DNA of 64,000 nt, taken from positions 33,167 to 97,166 of the forward strand of contig JAOVVO010000274.1 of assembly GCA_028564675.1 (NCBI GenBank). Direction: 5' to 3'. Positions within the stretch are counted from its first letter, which is position 1. Each line of letters opens with the position of its first letter. The notes under the pieces are model-generated. The model worked only from the letters and a program-made list of their open reading frames with translations. It was not told the DNA's origin and did not search any database. This document shows, piece by piece, positions 25,806 through 37,889 of the stretch. The stretch is from Onchocerca lupi (Eukaryota > Nematoda > Chromadorea > Rhabditida > Onchocercidae). A program made the position numbers and the translations under genes.

Positions 25806-27677
25806 AAATCAATTGTTGTCAGCTAAGTGCTCCATATATTTTGAGCCAAGAGCAAGCAGATAGTCATTCATTATTGTTCAGGCTTTCACGTCCATACTTA
25901 TTACGATTGCCATCTTTCATCAGCAAGAATACATGAAGATTGAGACATTGTCACATTAAGCATAGTAGAATATCCTCCTGATTTCCTTCGGATACTGCAT
26001 CTAGCTTTGAACTTCTCATCCTCTCTGTTGGGCTCATTTCTTCATCGCCTCTAATGCAGGGCCTATCCTTTGCTGTAATGTTCTGTCGCACGCAGTTCCT
26101 CAACACGAACTGTTTGCAACATGCTCATAGCATCACATCGATGAAACACCAACTCTTGCAGACAACTTTATTTAAACACAGCCTTTCTTGGAAGTCCAAA
26201 TGATACTTCATATGTGCTGATCCCACCAGGAGTCTTTTGACCGAAGAATTTTACAGTTCCACGTCTAAGTTGGGATTATTAGCTAAATTTTAAGAAGTGA
26301 ATGAGAAGGAGTTGGTTAATGCATACAGTTTCGAATATATATGACAAATGAGTTAGTTAATGAGTATAGCTTCAAATGTGTGACATTAATTGTGAAGAAA
26401 ATCTGATAGCAGAAGAGTATTATCATGTCTGCAAGATATGGAGGTTTGATTAACTTATACAAGTCTGAAACTTGGTTTAACAGAGACGAAATGCTTATGG
26501 ATATTTTATTTTTTATAACTACAAAAGGACATAATAAAGTTCTACAAAGGCCCCAAGTGTTTATTGACTGCTGTTGGAAAATTCTCTAGTTAAGAACGAA
26601 GAATTTAAATTTAAAATTATTCCTGCTGATAATCGAGTGAACTAATGAAACAAGTTATAACTAAATGTCGAGCACAAAAAATAAACTTGTGTAAAAAGAA
26701 TCACCAAATCACAAAGGTAAATTTATTCAGTGAACAAAATGGTAATCCAAGGACGACTGTCGTAGACATCAGATGCATTTCCTTTCATGCATGTGTCACT
26801 ATAAATTAGATGTCATATTGTCTGATTCATTATAAATTTAATTTCCAACTTTGACAGAAGTTTTCGCTGGAAGCACATCTCGAAAGGGGGCATATGCAAT
26901 TCCAAGCAGTTTTAGCAAATTGAATAAGTGAAGTTGCCATAATAAAACTATCAAATCAAACACGCTCTTACACACCATTCAAATTTTATATTGAATAAGT
27001 TATATTTACTTTAATTTCGTTCTGCATTTGAAATGGATTTCTCAAATAATCAAAAATATGACTTAGAAGAAATGAGTAGAAATGGAAAACCAAATTTCTG
27101 TTCGCATCTTTTTAACTTTTGCACAAATCTATTGTCTTTGAATGAGTCAACAGATTTATTGAAAGAAATATGCGAAAGCGTCGAAATTACAAAGCACCAC
27201 TTCGACAATCCATTTTTCTATTGACAGTAAAAATAACTTAAATACAACTATTCTAGATAGAGATATATTTTTATTTTAAAGGAGTTATTTTATGGGTCCA
27301 GATGATGCTCATGCTGATGCTCTTTCATCCGCTACTTTAATTCCTAGTAAAATGAAGTTGTAATTTGAATGATTGGTTTTTCTCATCAATATTCATCTAT
27401 GGAACTCACTATCAACCTCATCTTTCATAGGAAAAACTCTATTCCATAATGCCACGTTATTTTCTCTCATTGATAAAGTACTTTAAAGCATCATGTGCCG
27501 TTCAATTCACACACTTGCATATCGCGTAACATTTTGTGTTCGTAATTTAGCAACAGATATCTCTATTATTTCTAAAATCCATTCACGTGATCAACAGATC
27601 ACATGAGTTTCCGCTAGCCGAACAAAGAGGGTATTTATGAAACTTCCGAACTTTCAGAAAGAAGCGAATATGAAATT

Positions 27678-27709
27678 AAAGGGAAGAATACTTGATTATT
27701 CTTCCCTTT
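27678..27709. repeat. Perfect 13-bp hairpin
   Basis: AAAGGGAAGAATA is followed by a six-base loop and by its exact reverse complement TATTCTTCCCTTT. It lies in the gene-poor region ~700 bp upstream of the SOC-1-like start. No role is evident. Confidence 0.75.
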
Positions 27710-28412
27710 GTCGCTCGTAGAGAAGAATACTGCTCAGCTGAATTAGCGGTCTGAACTCCAAAATTTTGCTTTTGTTGCGACGTGCAAGAACTCCGAACTT
27801 CGGGAATAACTATTCACCACATGCAGTGATATGGACGAAAAGGTACGGGCCAGCTGAAGAGATAGGTGCGTGGAATTGGCAATCTCCACATTCCACATGC
27901 TTGTGTCAACTCGCATGTTTAACCAGTGGACGACATTATCCACCTGTCCATTATTTGAAATTAATCTACGCGCCAACTCTTCTGCCCACATCTGAATTAC
28001 TGTAGTTACAGTGCAGCACTATATTCAAGGAACAGTAAGGGACAACAAGTAGTGTGAGGAGAAATCTTTTGGCGAGAAGACAGTAAAAACTAATACGGTA
28101 CGATTGATCCAATTATAAATGGATCAACGGAACCGCTGCTAAATCTTTCATGTCTCCTCGAGAGATGCGGTATTGTTGCTGTATAGAAATAATCTTTTCA
28201 TTTACTACTTGCAGAGGAAGAGAAATGGAGAAAAATGGCTGTACTTTTTGAATACTTAACAAAAACTTCAGTTTTATTCAATTTGATTCTTATAAGAAGT
28301 GAGTGAATTTCCGAGAAATTTGACTTCTTTTTCAGGTCGGCGTTTGATTCTGATATCTGGTGTACATAACTATAATGAACGAAAGAATAAGCTAACGAGA
28401 GAGAAGAGAGCA

Positions 28413-31400
28413 ATGAATGAGGTAGAAATGGGAAAGAATTCATCGTCACACATTCTGATCGAGGGAACACTTGAAAAATTAAAAAGACGAGAATTCCCGT
28501 GGATTTTTTCTGGCAAGAAATTTTCTGTAAGATGAACGAATTTATCTGCATAATGTGCTACAAATTCATGATTTATTAGAAGACTATGATTACTCTATCC
28601 CCACAGGAATCATTTTGTCATCTGATGAGGGCAGTACTTTGTTATTATTGTGGAGCATTTCCATACTTTTATTTAGAAATTGATTTTTGTGTAACCAATC
28701 AAAATTCAAATTATTCTTTGGTCTCTTGCATAGGATATATATAGCGGAGTATTTAGTTATCGCTCTATACACATGTATGGTAGTCAAATCTAAGGTAATT
28801 ATGGTAGTTAAAAAATCAGTCTCGTATTGTTGCCGTATAAAATTTTCATTTTCTTTTAGACAACATGGGTGCTTCGCTATTATGTTCTCCGACATTCAAA
28901 CATTCCTGGTTCAGAAGCATTTCTATTAGAACAACATGAAGATTGCATGCCTTTCTCAAAAGTTCGTAAGACTTTGAATTTACGGCGTGTTTTGCAGGTA
29001 TGACATATTTTTTCTCTTTTTACCTAGATTTTTAGCTGAAAAAAATTATCTTTTCATTTACTGCGGTGATTTTCATCTCCAAATAAAAGTTTGCATTGTC
29101 CATTTATTTATTGCTTTTGGACTGAGTGTAGATTGGTATAATAAAGGTGTGGTAATATATTTTATTGCTAAAAGAGTTATACTTGAATGTTTTATTTTCA
29201 CATCCAGCTTTGGAAGTTAAGATGAAAAGAAAAAATTTTGCAAGATTAAAATTTGATTCAGTTAGTCGTTAAAGCATATTTTAAACCTCTATATAACAAA
29301 ATATACATATAGCAGTCGATATATTGGGAATTAGTTAAATAAAAAAATTGGATGGTTAACTGTCTTTTTTCCGTGTTTTTCAGTGCTTTAAGTATTTATA
29401 TGGTGATTAGTTATATTATCCATAAATAGTTTTAGGTTAATACAAATATTTCTTTGAAAATTGGTAAACAGAACTGGATTCTTGCTATTCATTACAAAGC
29501 AAAGCGTGGTGGAGGTTTGAAGATTCTATATTTGGCTGCTCACAATGAAATAGTGAGTTGGTGTTCCTTTACTTTTTTATTTATTTTTTTATTATGCTTG
29601 AAGAATATTATGTTATATATCTCATTCCAAAGTCATATTGCTTAAAGAAATACAATTTTCTTGTTTTGTAATGTTCAGCTCCAACATAATTTAGGAGATG
29701 AATATGTGGATAATGAAATTATGCTATGCTCGTAAACTCCAAAAACAAGACGGCATGGATTGTCAGTTAGTTTCAGGTATTATTAAATTTCTTTTACTTT
29801 TACGAAAAGATTATCTTTTGTCTTCTCTTCCGTCAATTGTTACATTGTTGACTTTTGTCTAACTTAGTTCAATTATGACTTTGATTTTTCATGCAATTGA
29901 GTCTGTTTTTTGCATACAAAATAAAGACTATTAAGTAATGAGAAAAATATAGCATTAAAGTAAGTTTATGGAGAGATCCAATTTTATTTTCAATAAGAAT
30001 TACTTTTTGTTCGAAAAATTCCAGAAATTATTGAGTAAAAGAGCTTTCTACAGGCACAAGGTAACTGAGATAATTTGGAAGAATTCTAATGGATTCAAGT
30101 GTAATCTGGAATATGAAAATTTAGAATTTATCGTTTTTTTTATAGATGTGCAGTTTTTAGTGCCTCGAGAAACCGTTGTGGATGAAAGTGGAAACGAATT
30201 TTCATTTGTTGCAAGTTGCCTGAATAATCGTAGCTTTACTAATACTTCTTTAGTACGTTTTTGATGTTTTAATAAAGACATCCATTCATTTTTATTAGAA
30301 ATAATTCTTAAATGATTCGAAAGTTATAAAATGAATGCAATATAGATTGTCTTAGAGTAGTCTATTCAAAGGATAGTCGATTCTTGCCATTGCTAAAATC
30401 GCCATATTCATATTGCTGCATAAAAAATATTAAGTTTTTTTCACATTATATTTTGTTTCTATTTATTTTGTTTTCCATATTTCGCTTTCCCGATGAATTT
30501 AAAAATTTTTGTTTTGGGTTGCGTTTTTAACCTGATAATATTATGCCTATTTAAATTTATCAGGTAAAGTCACCGACATCGTCAAATAACACTAATAATG
30601 CCAATTATGTAAATCCGGTGACCACTCATTCTTATATTCATTTAAAAGACTGTTCTTCAACTCATTCACTGGGTAAGTACCTTGCGATTTCATTTAAGTT
30701 CTTTACTTGTTGCCAACGAAATATTAAGGATTTCTTTGATTATTAAAGAAAAAAGTTTTGTCTCAAAATGTTGGAATGATTTTTTTTTGCAGGAAGCAGC
30801 TCATCATCTTTATGCTCAAGCATCACGAGTTCATCCACTACCTTGGATCATCCCTTGTCTGAAAATCTTTCATCCAAGAATTCTTTTCCGATTCCTCCTC
30901 CTATGTAGGTATAAGTTGATGGCTAAATACGAATTGTTAACTTTTATCTTATATTTCAGGATTTGGTTACATATCGTAATTAAAAAACAAAATTATAGTT
31001 TAAACCATAATTTCAGACCACCCAAGCCAAGCCGTGGTTCACGCATACAGAAAAGAGGTGTTTTCAAATCAGGTATTACTTAATGATACTGTTTTATCCA
31101 TTCGCCTCACCTTCTACTCTTCTTTATAATTGAATTTTAAAATGTTCAGAATATTCGTACTTATGCGATCTAAACAAAAGACTAGAGCATGATGATATCA
31201 AAAACATACGCAAATTCGAGAATTCGATAAAAAGCTCAAACTAAAGTGATTAGATATGAGATTACAGATTTTTTAGTGAGGCGATTATGCTTCTAGATAA
31301 ATATATTTTGAACGAGTCTCTCATTCCTGCAAATGTTCACGAGATTCTCAATGTAAAAGAGAAAGAGTGGAATAACGAAACAGTTCTTCCGTATGTTATT

Positions 31401-32626
31401 TTTCTGTTAAATTCAAGATTTCTTAGCATTCCTTGAAACTTTGTGTTATATAATTCAACCTTAAAAAATTATTATTTCTAATTCTCTTTTTAGGAATATG
31501 GTTGATTTGACTGATGCAGATAGGACTTTCTTATCATTTTATTCTTCCTTAACATCTCCCACTTCTGATTCAAGTGTTCCTAAACCGCTTCCACGTCGTC
31601 GTAACTTTCATAGCATTCCTCCGGAGGTAAAAACTATTCATCTTATGTTCAGGGCATGTATAGCATATATAAATAATGACTTTTTTTAATCTAATCTTTT
31701 AATTATTTATCTAAATATATTATACATTTTTATCAACTTTTATTTTATAAGATCCCCAATAATTTCAGGTGGATCGATCTTGTAAACCGACTGGAGTCAG
31801 ATATATCGCCATAAATACTGGTCAGGAAAGGTCCAGTATTTATGATTGTAAAATCAATTTTTTGTTTATGTTGTTCTGAAGATTTTTTGATCTTGAGATT
31901 GTTTCAGCTTCAAGTATTTAAGTATTTTAGAGGCCTTGTTTGACACATCGAGGTTTTGGTCATAATCACCTGCGAAAGACAAATAGCAGGTTATTTATGA
32001 GGAGTGGAAAATTGAAAATTATTAATTCTTGAATAATATCGAGATTTTTGGTAAAATATTCGACGATTTTTTATTAGAACTTGAACTATACTCAAACATA
32101 AGTATAGTTTCAGCGATAGAAAATTTATTTATTGATTTAGGAAAAAAGAGGCTTTTTCGGCGTCATCACGATTTTCACCAACTAATCCTTCACATCAACA
32201 GTTTTTGCATTCTATAGAATTGCGAAATAAACAAGTAAGAAATGAAAATCCTTTTTGACAACTTTCTCCTCGTTGTATTGCACAAGATTGTACTGAGTAG
32301 AAACCAAACTAGCACATATTTCTAACTAGTCGTTGTCGAAAAAACAATAAGCATTTTTTTTTTTTTAGATTTCAGTTGATCAGGAAACTTTGTACGACAA
32401 TGAATCTTTGACAACGATGAGTGGCGTGCTGGATTATTTCGATCCTATGATAGAACCATTAGCGCAATCACAGTCATTCATTAAATCTTCTCAGCGACCA
32501 AAAATTTGCTGTACTACTGAATATGCACAAATTGATGAAGAAAGCACAAAGGTTCCAATTTTTTTTTCACATTTATTATTTAGAGAATTTTCTTTGCAGC
32601 TAAATATGTCCCGTATATTTATTTAG
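28413..32626 (+). CDS. soc-1: PH-domain multisubstrate docking adaptor (SOC-1/GAB/DOS-like)
   Basis: Predicted receptor-tyrosine-kinase docking protein. Exons: 28413-28526, 28860-28997, 29436-29552, 29695-29776, 30146-30252, 30564-30672, 30793-30904, 31017-31072, ~31261-31390, 31494-31626, 31769-31830, 32141-32234, 32369-32551, 32600-32626; 1464 nt, 487 residues. Residues ~10-145 form a PH domain: IEGTLEKLKRR, TTWVLRYYVLRH, LKILYLAAHNEIEMNMWIMK with the invariant late Trp. The rest is disordered, Ser/Pro-rich. It carries NYVNPV and LYDNES (Y-x-N, the GRB2/SEM-5 SH2 consensus), LDYFDP and TEYAQIDEE (SHP2-type Y-x-x-I). Proline/basic patches PPIPPKPSRGSR and PKPLPRRR are SH3-ligand-like. This layout is that of GAB1/DOS/SOC-1 proteins, known to couple FGF-type receptors to SEM-5 and SHP2. 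The ninth exon's acceptor (GAG at 31258-31260) is not canonical, so that junction is provisional. Start could also be the ATG at 28425. Confidence 0.8.
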
Positions 32627-34418
32627 TTGTGAGAATATGTTAAAATCATTTCTGTCGCTTTGCTAAGCAGATTACTAAGTCTTCAACAGTACAATATAAA
32701 ATAGAACTGATGAAAAATCATTAATTTTGTATATTTTCGAGCTATTACTTATAGGTTTTATGTAGTTACGGCCTTACTCTGAAATATCTTGAAATGCGAA
32801 TAATCACTGTACTTCAAATTAAACTGTTCATCTAATGCTAAAATGCTCCACTATACTTTATTATAGTAGCAGGAATGTAATAGGAAAAGATTATTTCAGG
32901 CAGTTTTGGAAGCTAATGTACAACAAGACGAAATGCGACGTTATGGCTTTTCAGTTTAATCTTGATAATTTCTGCCATTTTTTTAAAATTCATGTCATCT
33001 TATATGAGCTGATTATTATTATGCATGCATTTTTTTCGTCGTTCAAGCAAAATTTTGAGGATTGTCTATTGATTTAAGGGTTTTGAAGTGGCTAAGCTCT
33101 GCAAAATATGTTACATTCAATAAATATTGAATATTTTGAATTTCAAAATATTAGTTCACCCTCAAAAGAGGCTATTATGAACATTATATTATTAACCATT
33201 CATATTGGATGGAATGGCAAAAACCGATAATTGGTAGCTAGAAAATCTGACAATTCTAGATATTTTATGGCCAAATAGTTGATGTTATTATTCTGTTCTC
33301 TTAGCGTTGAACTGGGTGATTTACAGGTGCGAAGTCGAATTGAACCCGTTTTTCATTTTTTCAAGTAATTAATTTGCTTGAAGAAATCTGAAGGAATTCT
33401 TATATACGGATTATGTAAACAATGCTGTTATTTTTTTATCTTTATTATTGTGTTAGAATTTATTAATTCTGCATTTAAGTGCTGAAAGTCATTTCATTCT
33501 CTCCAGATACTATACATTGTTGCATGTGAGTGGTAATAAGTAATGCTTCTTTTTATATTCTTTTTGGAACATGGTCCATTTTTTTATGCGCAGTTAAAGG
33601 ATGAAATTGGAGGAACAAAGGAAGGAGGCTGATTTCAGGATTTAGTATACTGCTATCCAAGGCTTCAAAAAATGAGAAATTTCGCCATGCTTGTTGCTTT
33701 TGGATAAATGAAGTATTTTGAAAATACACGAATTATTTTTAGTTCTGCTTTTTCCATTCCATTTTTTCAGAATTTTATTTTTCAAAAACCTGGAATGTAA
33801 CGTGGTCTGTAGCCGCTTATATTATGTTTCAGGATATATGAATGCATGCTTCAGGGTATTAGAGTTTTTTGCACGGAATAATAAATAAGCTGTCAACAGA
33901 TGAGCCAGATTTTTATAGGAACAAGCCAGGATGTTCAAGAGATGCATTCAACAGATAAGAGAGGAAGCCTAGGTTTACTATTGCTACTAATATTGAAACT
34001 ATAACAATATTCTGCAGTATATAATGTGTGCTAAACTAATAAAATAAGTCAACAACTTATAAAATGTTGTGAAGTTTTCATATAAGTTTAGCTAATGATT
34101 CAGTGGAAAATCACAGATCGATCAATCTTACCAGTTGGATTTCAGTTTTTCTGGAACATGAAATCATAAAGACAAATTTATAAGGAAATGGAAATAAAAC
34201 ATTAGAAGTAATGCCAGCTGGGCTATGTTTTTTTGATTAACTTATGTTTCGATTTTGAAACGAATGGGTTGGTACACGTTCCACTTTCGTGATCAACCGG
34301 TTTTTTGCAAGCACAAAGGCTGCCTACAATTGAAAAAGCTATTTCGCTTTACGTGTCATAACACCTGAGCAATTGTATTTAAGAAGATCAGAGAATTAAG
34401 AGTTACAGTTCTTGTAAA
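32627..34418. other. Intergenic, SOC-1-like to collagen
   Basis: AT-rich, with scattered short frames of random composition. It should hold the collagen promoter. A possible spliced-leader acceptor (gagttacag) ends at 34408, ten bases before the collagen ATG. Confidence 0.5.
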
Positions 34419-36537
34419 ATGTCGAAGGTAGCAGCACGCTTATCAAGTTGCGCGTCGGTGATCGGAATTGCGACATGTTTCTTTTATATTCCGTATCTGA
34501 TAGGACGCATGGAGGATATCCGTAGTACCTTGGCTGTTAAAATGGATCTCTTTCGCGTATGTTATAAATAACTATCTTTTTTATTCCTTTTAACAATTTT
34601 TGCATAATACTCCACGAATTTGTTATGCTAGTTCTGTAAAAAACTGCTTACATCCTCCAGGGAACCGGGGGATGTAAGCAATTTTAAATTTTTCTCACCA
34701 CTTTTTGGTTTTTGTGTCAAACAAGGGCATTTAAACAAAAAAATCAAAATAAGAATTGTTTTAAACTCAAAATAAACGTATGATCTATAAAAGTTAAATT
34801 TTTAGAATCACGCAGAATCCAGTTTTCTATAGTCATTTTCCTTCAATCATACTAAAAAATCTGCGTTCGAAAAATCTACTGAGATTCGCATAAAATTAAT
34901 TCAGGTACTGGAACAGGAAGTGTGGGATGAAATGATGATTACTCAGAACAGCGTGGCACATAATCGCAAAGAACGTCAAGTGGAACCAATCTGCAATTGT
35001 GATTATGGCGACCGATGTCCACCAGGACCTCCTGGAAGACCCGGAAACCCAGGAATACCCGGCACTCCAGGACCTCCGGGTCAACGAGGTATGGTCTACA
35101 AAATCACTTAACACTTATTAACAGCTTTTTGCAATTGAATTCTATCAAAACATCAAATGCTTTGAATTTACTTAGCATAAAAAAATAAGAACCAGTTTAT
35201 TTCTAATCATCATTTCATCCCACACTTCCTGTTCCAGTACCTGAATTAATTTTATGCGAATCTCAGTAAATTTTTCGAACGCAGATTTTTTAGTATGATT
35301 GAAGGAAAATGGCTATAGAAAACTGGATTCTGCGTGATTCTAAAAATTTAACTTCTATAGATCATACGTTTATTTTGAGTTTAAAACAATTCTTATTTTG
35401 ATTTTTTTGTTTAAATGCCCTTGTTTGACACAAAAACCAAAAAGTGGTGAGAAAAATTTAAAATTGCTTACATCCCCCGGTTCCCTGGAGGATGTAAGCA
35501 GTTTTTTACAGAACTAGCATAACAAATTCGTGGAGTATTATGCAAAAATTGTTAAAAGGAATAAAAAAGATAGTTATTTATAACATACGCGAAAGAGATC
35601 CATTTTAACAGCCAAGGTACTACGGATATCCTCCATGCGTCCTATCAGATACGGAATATAAAAGAATCATGTCGCAATTCCCATCAAAAGAGAATAATCG
35701 AAAAATTATCCACACACTTTACGACATTATGCCATTGTTGTTTTAGGAGAACCAGGTGTGCCGGGAATAGTACCATTGTTGGACTTTAAGCCCGCAGTCG
35801 GTTGCAAACAATGTCCACCAGGGCCAGTTGGACAACCAGGTGCACGAGGACCAATCGGACCACCTGGTGAGAAAGGACCAACAGGCAATCCAGGACAAGA
35901 TGCTCGTCCAGGCAACAACGGACCGCCAGGACCTCCTGGACCTGAAGGTAAATATAATCATGTTCTGCAATACTGCTTTGGTAAATATAATCATGTTCTG
36001 CAACATTGCTTTTTAACTTCTTTTTAGGATGAAAGCATCTTTAGAGATTGTGTTATGAATAATGCAAATATATCAGCAGAACTGTTTCCATTAATATTTC
36101 AGGGCAACCAGGACAGGATGGCAAGCCAGGTCAGCCAGGTCCGCCAGGAAGTGAAGGAGTTGTTGGACGCAAAGGACCTCATGGACCACCAGGTCCAGCT
36201 GGACAAATCGGACCGAAGGGCCAACCAGGACCTCCCGGTAATGCAGGACAACCAGGACAACCTGGTAATCAAGGACATCAGGGAGAAGTAAGCTAATTTG
36301 AAATATCAAAAGTAATAGAGGTAATTCTTCGTGATGGTTCAAAATTTTTTTCCATTTGCTGAATTTCTCGAATTTCTTCAGTTTTAACAGCCGTAAAAAT
36401 TGCAGCCTGGAAGTAACGGTGCACCAGGTTTGCGTGGACCACCAGGAACTCCAGGAACTCCGGGAATTCCAGGAAAGGATGCAGCGTACTGTCCTTGCCC
36501 GAAAAGAGCAATGTCTAAACTTATTAAAGCAGCTTAA
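34419..36537 (+). CDS. Cuticle collagen
   Basis: Secreted structural protein of the nematode cuticle. Exons 34419-34556, 34905-35088, 35747-35947, 36103-36287, 36406-36537; 840 nt, 279 residues, all in phase. Residues ~12-32 are a signal-anchor segment (SSCASVIGIATCFFYIPYLI) within a nematode cuticle collagen N-terminal domain. RKERQ near residue 70 is a furin/BLI-4-type cleavage site. Short Cys clusters CNC...RC, CKQC and CPC flank Gly-X-Y blocks (GPPGRPGNPGIPGTPGPPG and three further runs), the usual arrangement for disulfide-linked trimers. A non-collagenous insert, about VPLLDFKPAVGCKQC, divides the first two triple-helical blocks. Polyadenylation signal AATAAA at 36643-36648. Odd feature: exon 1, intron 1 and the start of exon 2 are repeated in inverted orientation inside intron 2. 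I cannot name the col gene. Confidence 0.96.
34459..35685. repeat. Long inverted duplication (arms ~483 bp, spacer ~262 bp) inside the collagen gene
   Basis: Left arm 34459-34941 covers most of collagen exon 1, all of intron 1 and the first 37 nt of exon 2. Right arm 35204-35685, inside intron 2, is its reverse complement with only a handful of substitutions; I counted about four to six by eye. Example differences are ctactgag/tttactgag and tatagtca/tatagcca. The spacer holds the rest of exon 2. Such identity implies a recent event or an assembly/amplification artefact. Confidence 0.93.
34646..34682 (+). repeat. Hairpin in collagen intron 1
   Basis: TGCTTACATCC and GGATGTAAGCA are exact reverse complements separated by tccagggaaccggg, which can itself extend the stem by about three pairs. 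The same hairpin occurs inverted in the right arm of the large duplication at about 35463-35500. Confidence 0.7.
35944..36013 (+). repeat. Tandem 33-bp duplication spanning a 5' splice site
   Basis: GGTAAATATAATCATGTTCT followed by gcaa.a.tgcttt occurs twice in tandem at the start of collagen intron 3. The first copy supplies the donor after ...CCTGAAG; the second places an identical GGTAAAT 33 bases downstream. Confidence 0.85.
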
Positions 36538-37889
36538 ATCAAAATTTAAACAGTTATGTGAGAATAATTTTGTCGACAATGACTATATCAAATTCTGTAA
36601 TCTTAAATCAAGCATAATTTCCCGGTATCAGAAAGTTTTCTAAATAAAAATTGAGAAGTATTTCAAACAGAATAGTCAGAGCTATTAAATTTATCAAACA
36701 ATGCATATAAAAAAATTGATGAAGTCAAACTATTCCATAAAAATGATAGAATGTATAAGCGTTTAATGATATACAATTACAGTTCAGAAACCAGAATAAT
36801 TTCATATAATCAAAATGGTCAGTCAAAACGTACTGAAAGTATTATAAAACGAATAATATATAGAGAAGTGTCCAATAAAACAATATATTGCGAAAAATAT
36901 CAATGATAATCGCAGCAGTGGTTGATTCGGTGCATGTCTATCTTTCCTTTGACTTTTTATGCAGTGTCATATCTCCTCTCTTTACAATTTATTTCTTCAT
37001 CAATTACCAAAATGCCTCAAAAATTCCCAAATGTTACAATTCATATGTGAAAAAATAAAAATTTGAAAGAGTGAGTTGATATTATTAGTTGTCAGCATTG
37101 CAGTTTATATTATTATACTGACCAAGTTCACATTGGCAATCATCTCTTACCGCTATTTTATAGTATTTTATCTCTATAAATAAAATTTTACAACAGAGAA
37201 TCTCAATTTAAAAGTCTAAATTAATTTTCTTAGCTGAAGTAATAAATTTATATGATTGAAATGACAAAAAAGTTAAGTAAGATGAAGAGAAAGATTAGAA
37301 TAGACAAGATTGATCAGCAACTTCTTACTAAATTTAATTTCCGGTTTCTTGAGTTTTTACGAGAAACTATAGTAAAAGTTAACTTTCTTGTCCTTCTTCA
37401 CATCTCTAACCATGTCCAGTTTATAGCATCACGGTGTTTAGTATGGCTCTTCATCAGTAATCAAAAGTCCCACTCATATCAAGACATCAGTGGGTCAAAC
37501 TTCACTAGAATTAATTCCATGAACTAATTCACAAATCCGCAGCGTATGATGATTATGTCAATACTGAAACTGATTTATTCATCTGGAAAATCTTCATGCA
37601 AATCCCATCATATTTCCAAAAAACTTCACTATTACAAGAGCGAAATTAAATCTGAAATGAGCTCGCCCCCCCTACCCCACCAGCTTTCCTTTGAATATTA
37701 CATGCGCGGTTCGTCTAGTGATGGCTGGACCTATTTCGTTTCTCGTCTTCTATAATCTTGAGGTGTTTCTGATTTATATTCTTTTTGATTTATATCTAAA
37801 CTAAGGGAGGAAAGCTTCGACATGATGAAGGAATAAAGTAGCGCAGTTCCGCGGAGTACTTCTTGAATTTCGTTTCAGATCTCGAAAGA
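36538..37889. other. Collagen 3' UTR and intergenic region to TTLL5
   Basis: AATAAA at 36643-36648 is a suitable collagen poly(A) signal. The rest is AT-rich without supported genes. A TTTCAG acceptor ends at 37878, 11 bases before the TTLL5 ATG, and is a likely spliced-leader site. Confidence 0.6.

Larger units (their letters stand above)
22337..28412. other. 6-kb gene-poor divergent region upstream of PLC-beta and the SOC-1-like gene
   Basis: I find no exon series with family similarity here. It should contain the 5' control regions of both neighbours, and possibly untranslated or alternative first exons of PLC-beta that I cannot identify. Visible landmarks are an AT/TATATA-rich patch at about 22428-22462, an (AG)n microsatellite at ~25785-25803, a perfect short hairpin at 27678-27709 and a less AT-rich patch at about 27730-28010. 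Confidence 0.5.

Noticed and set aside
27033..27224. 63-codon plus-strand ORF starting MDFSNNQKYDLEEMSRNGKP, with a downstream in-frame ATGGGTCCAGATGATGCTCA segment at about 27292
   Set aside because: It ends in TGA with no usable donor before the stop, so it cannot be joined to the later protein-like segment. No recognisable domain; left unannotated.
35727..36579. Several overlapping frames on both strands across the collagen exons
   Set aside because: Shadows created by Gly-X-Y codon periodicity; only the Gly-X-Y frame has coherent splice sites.
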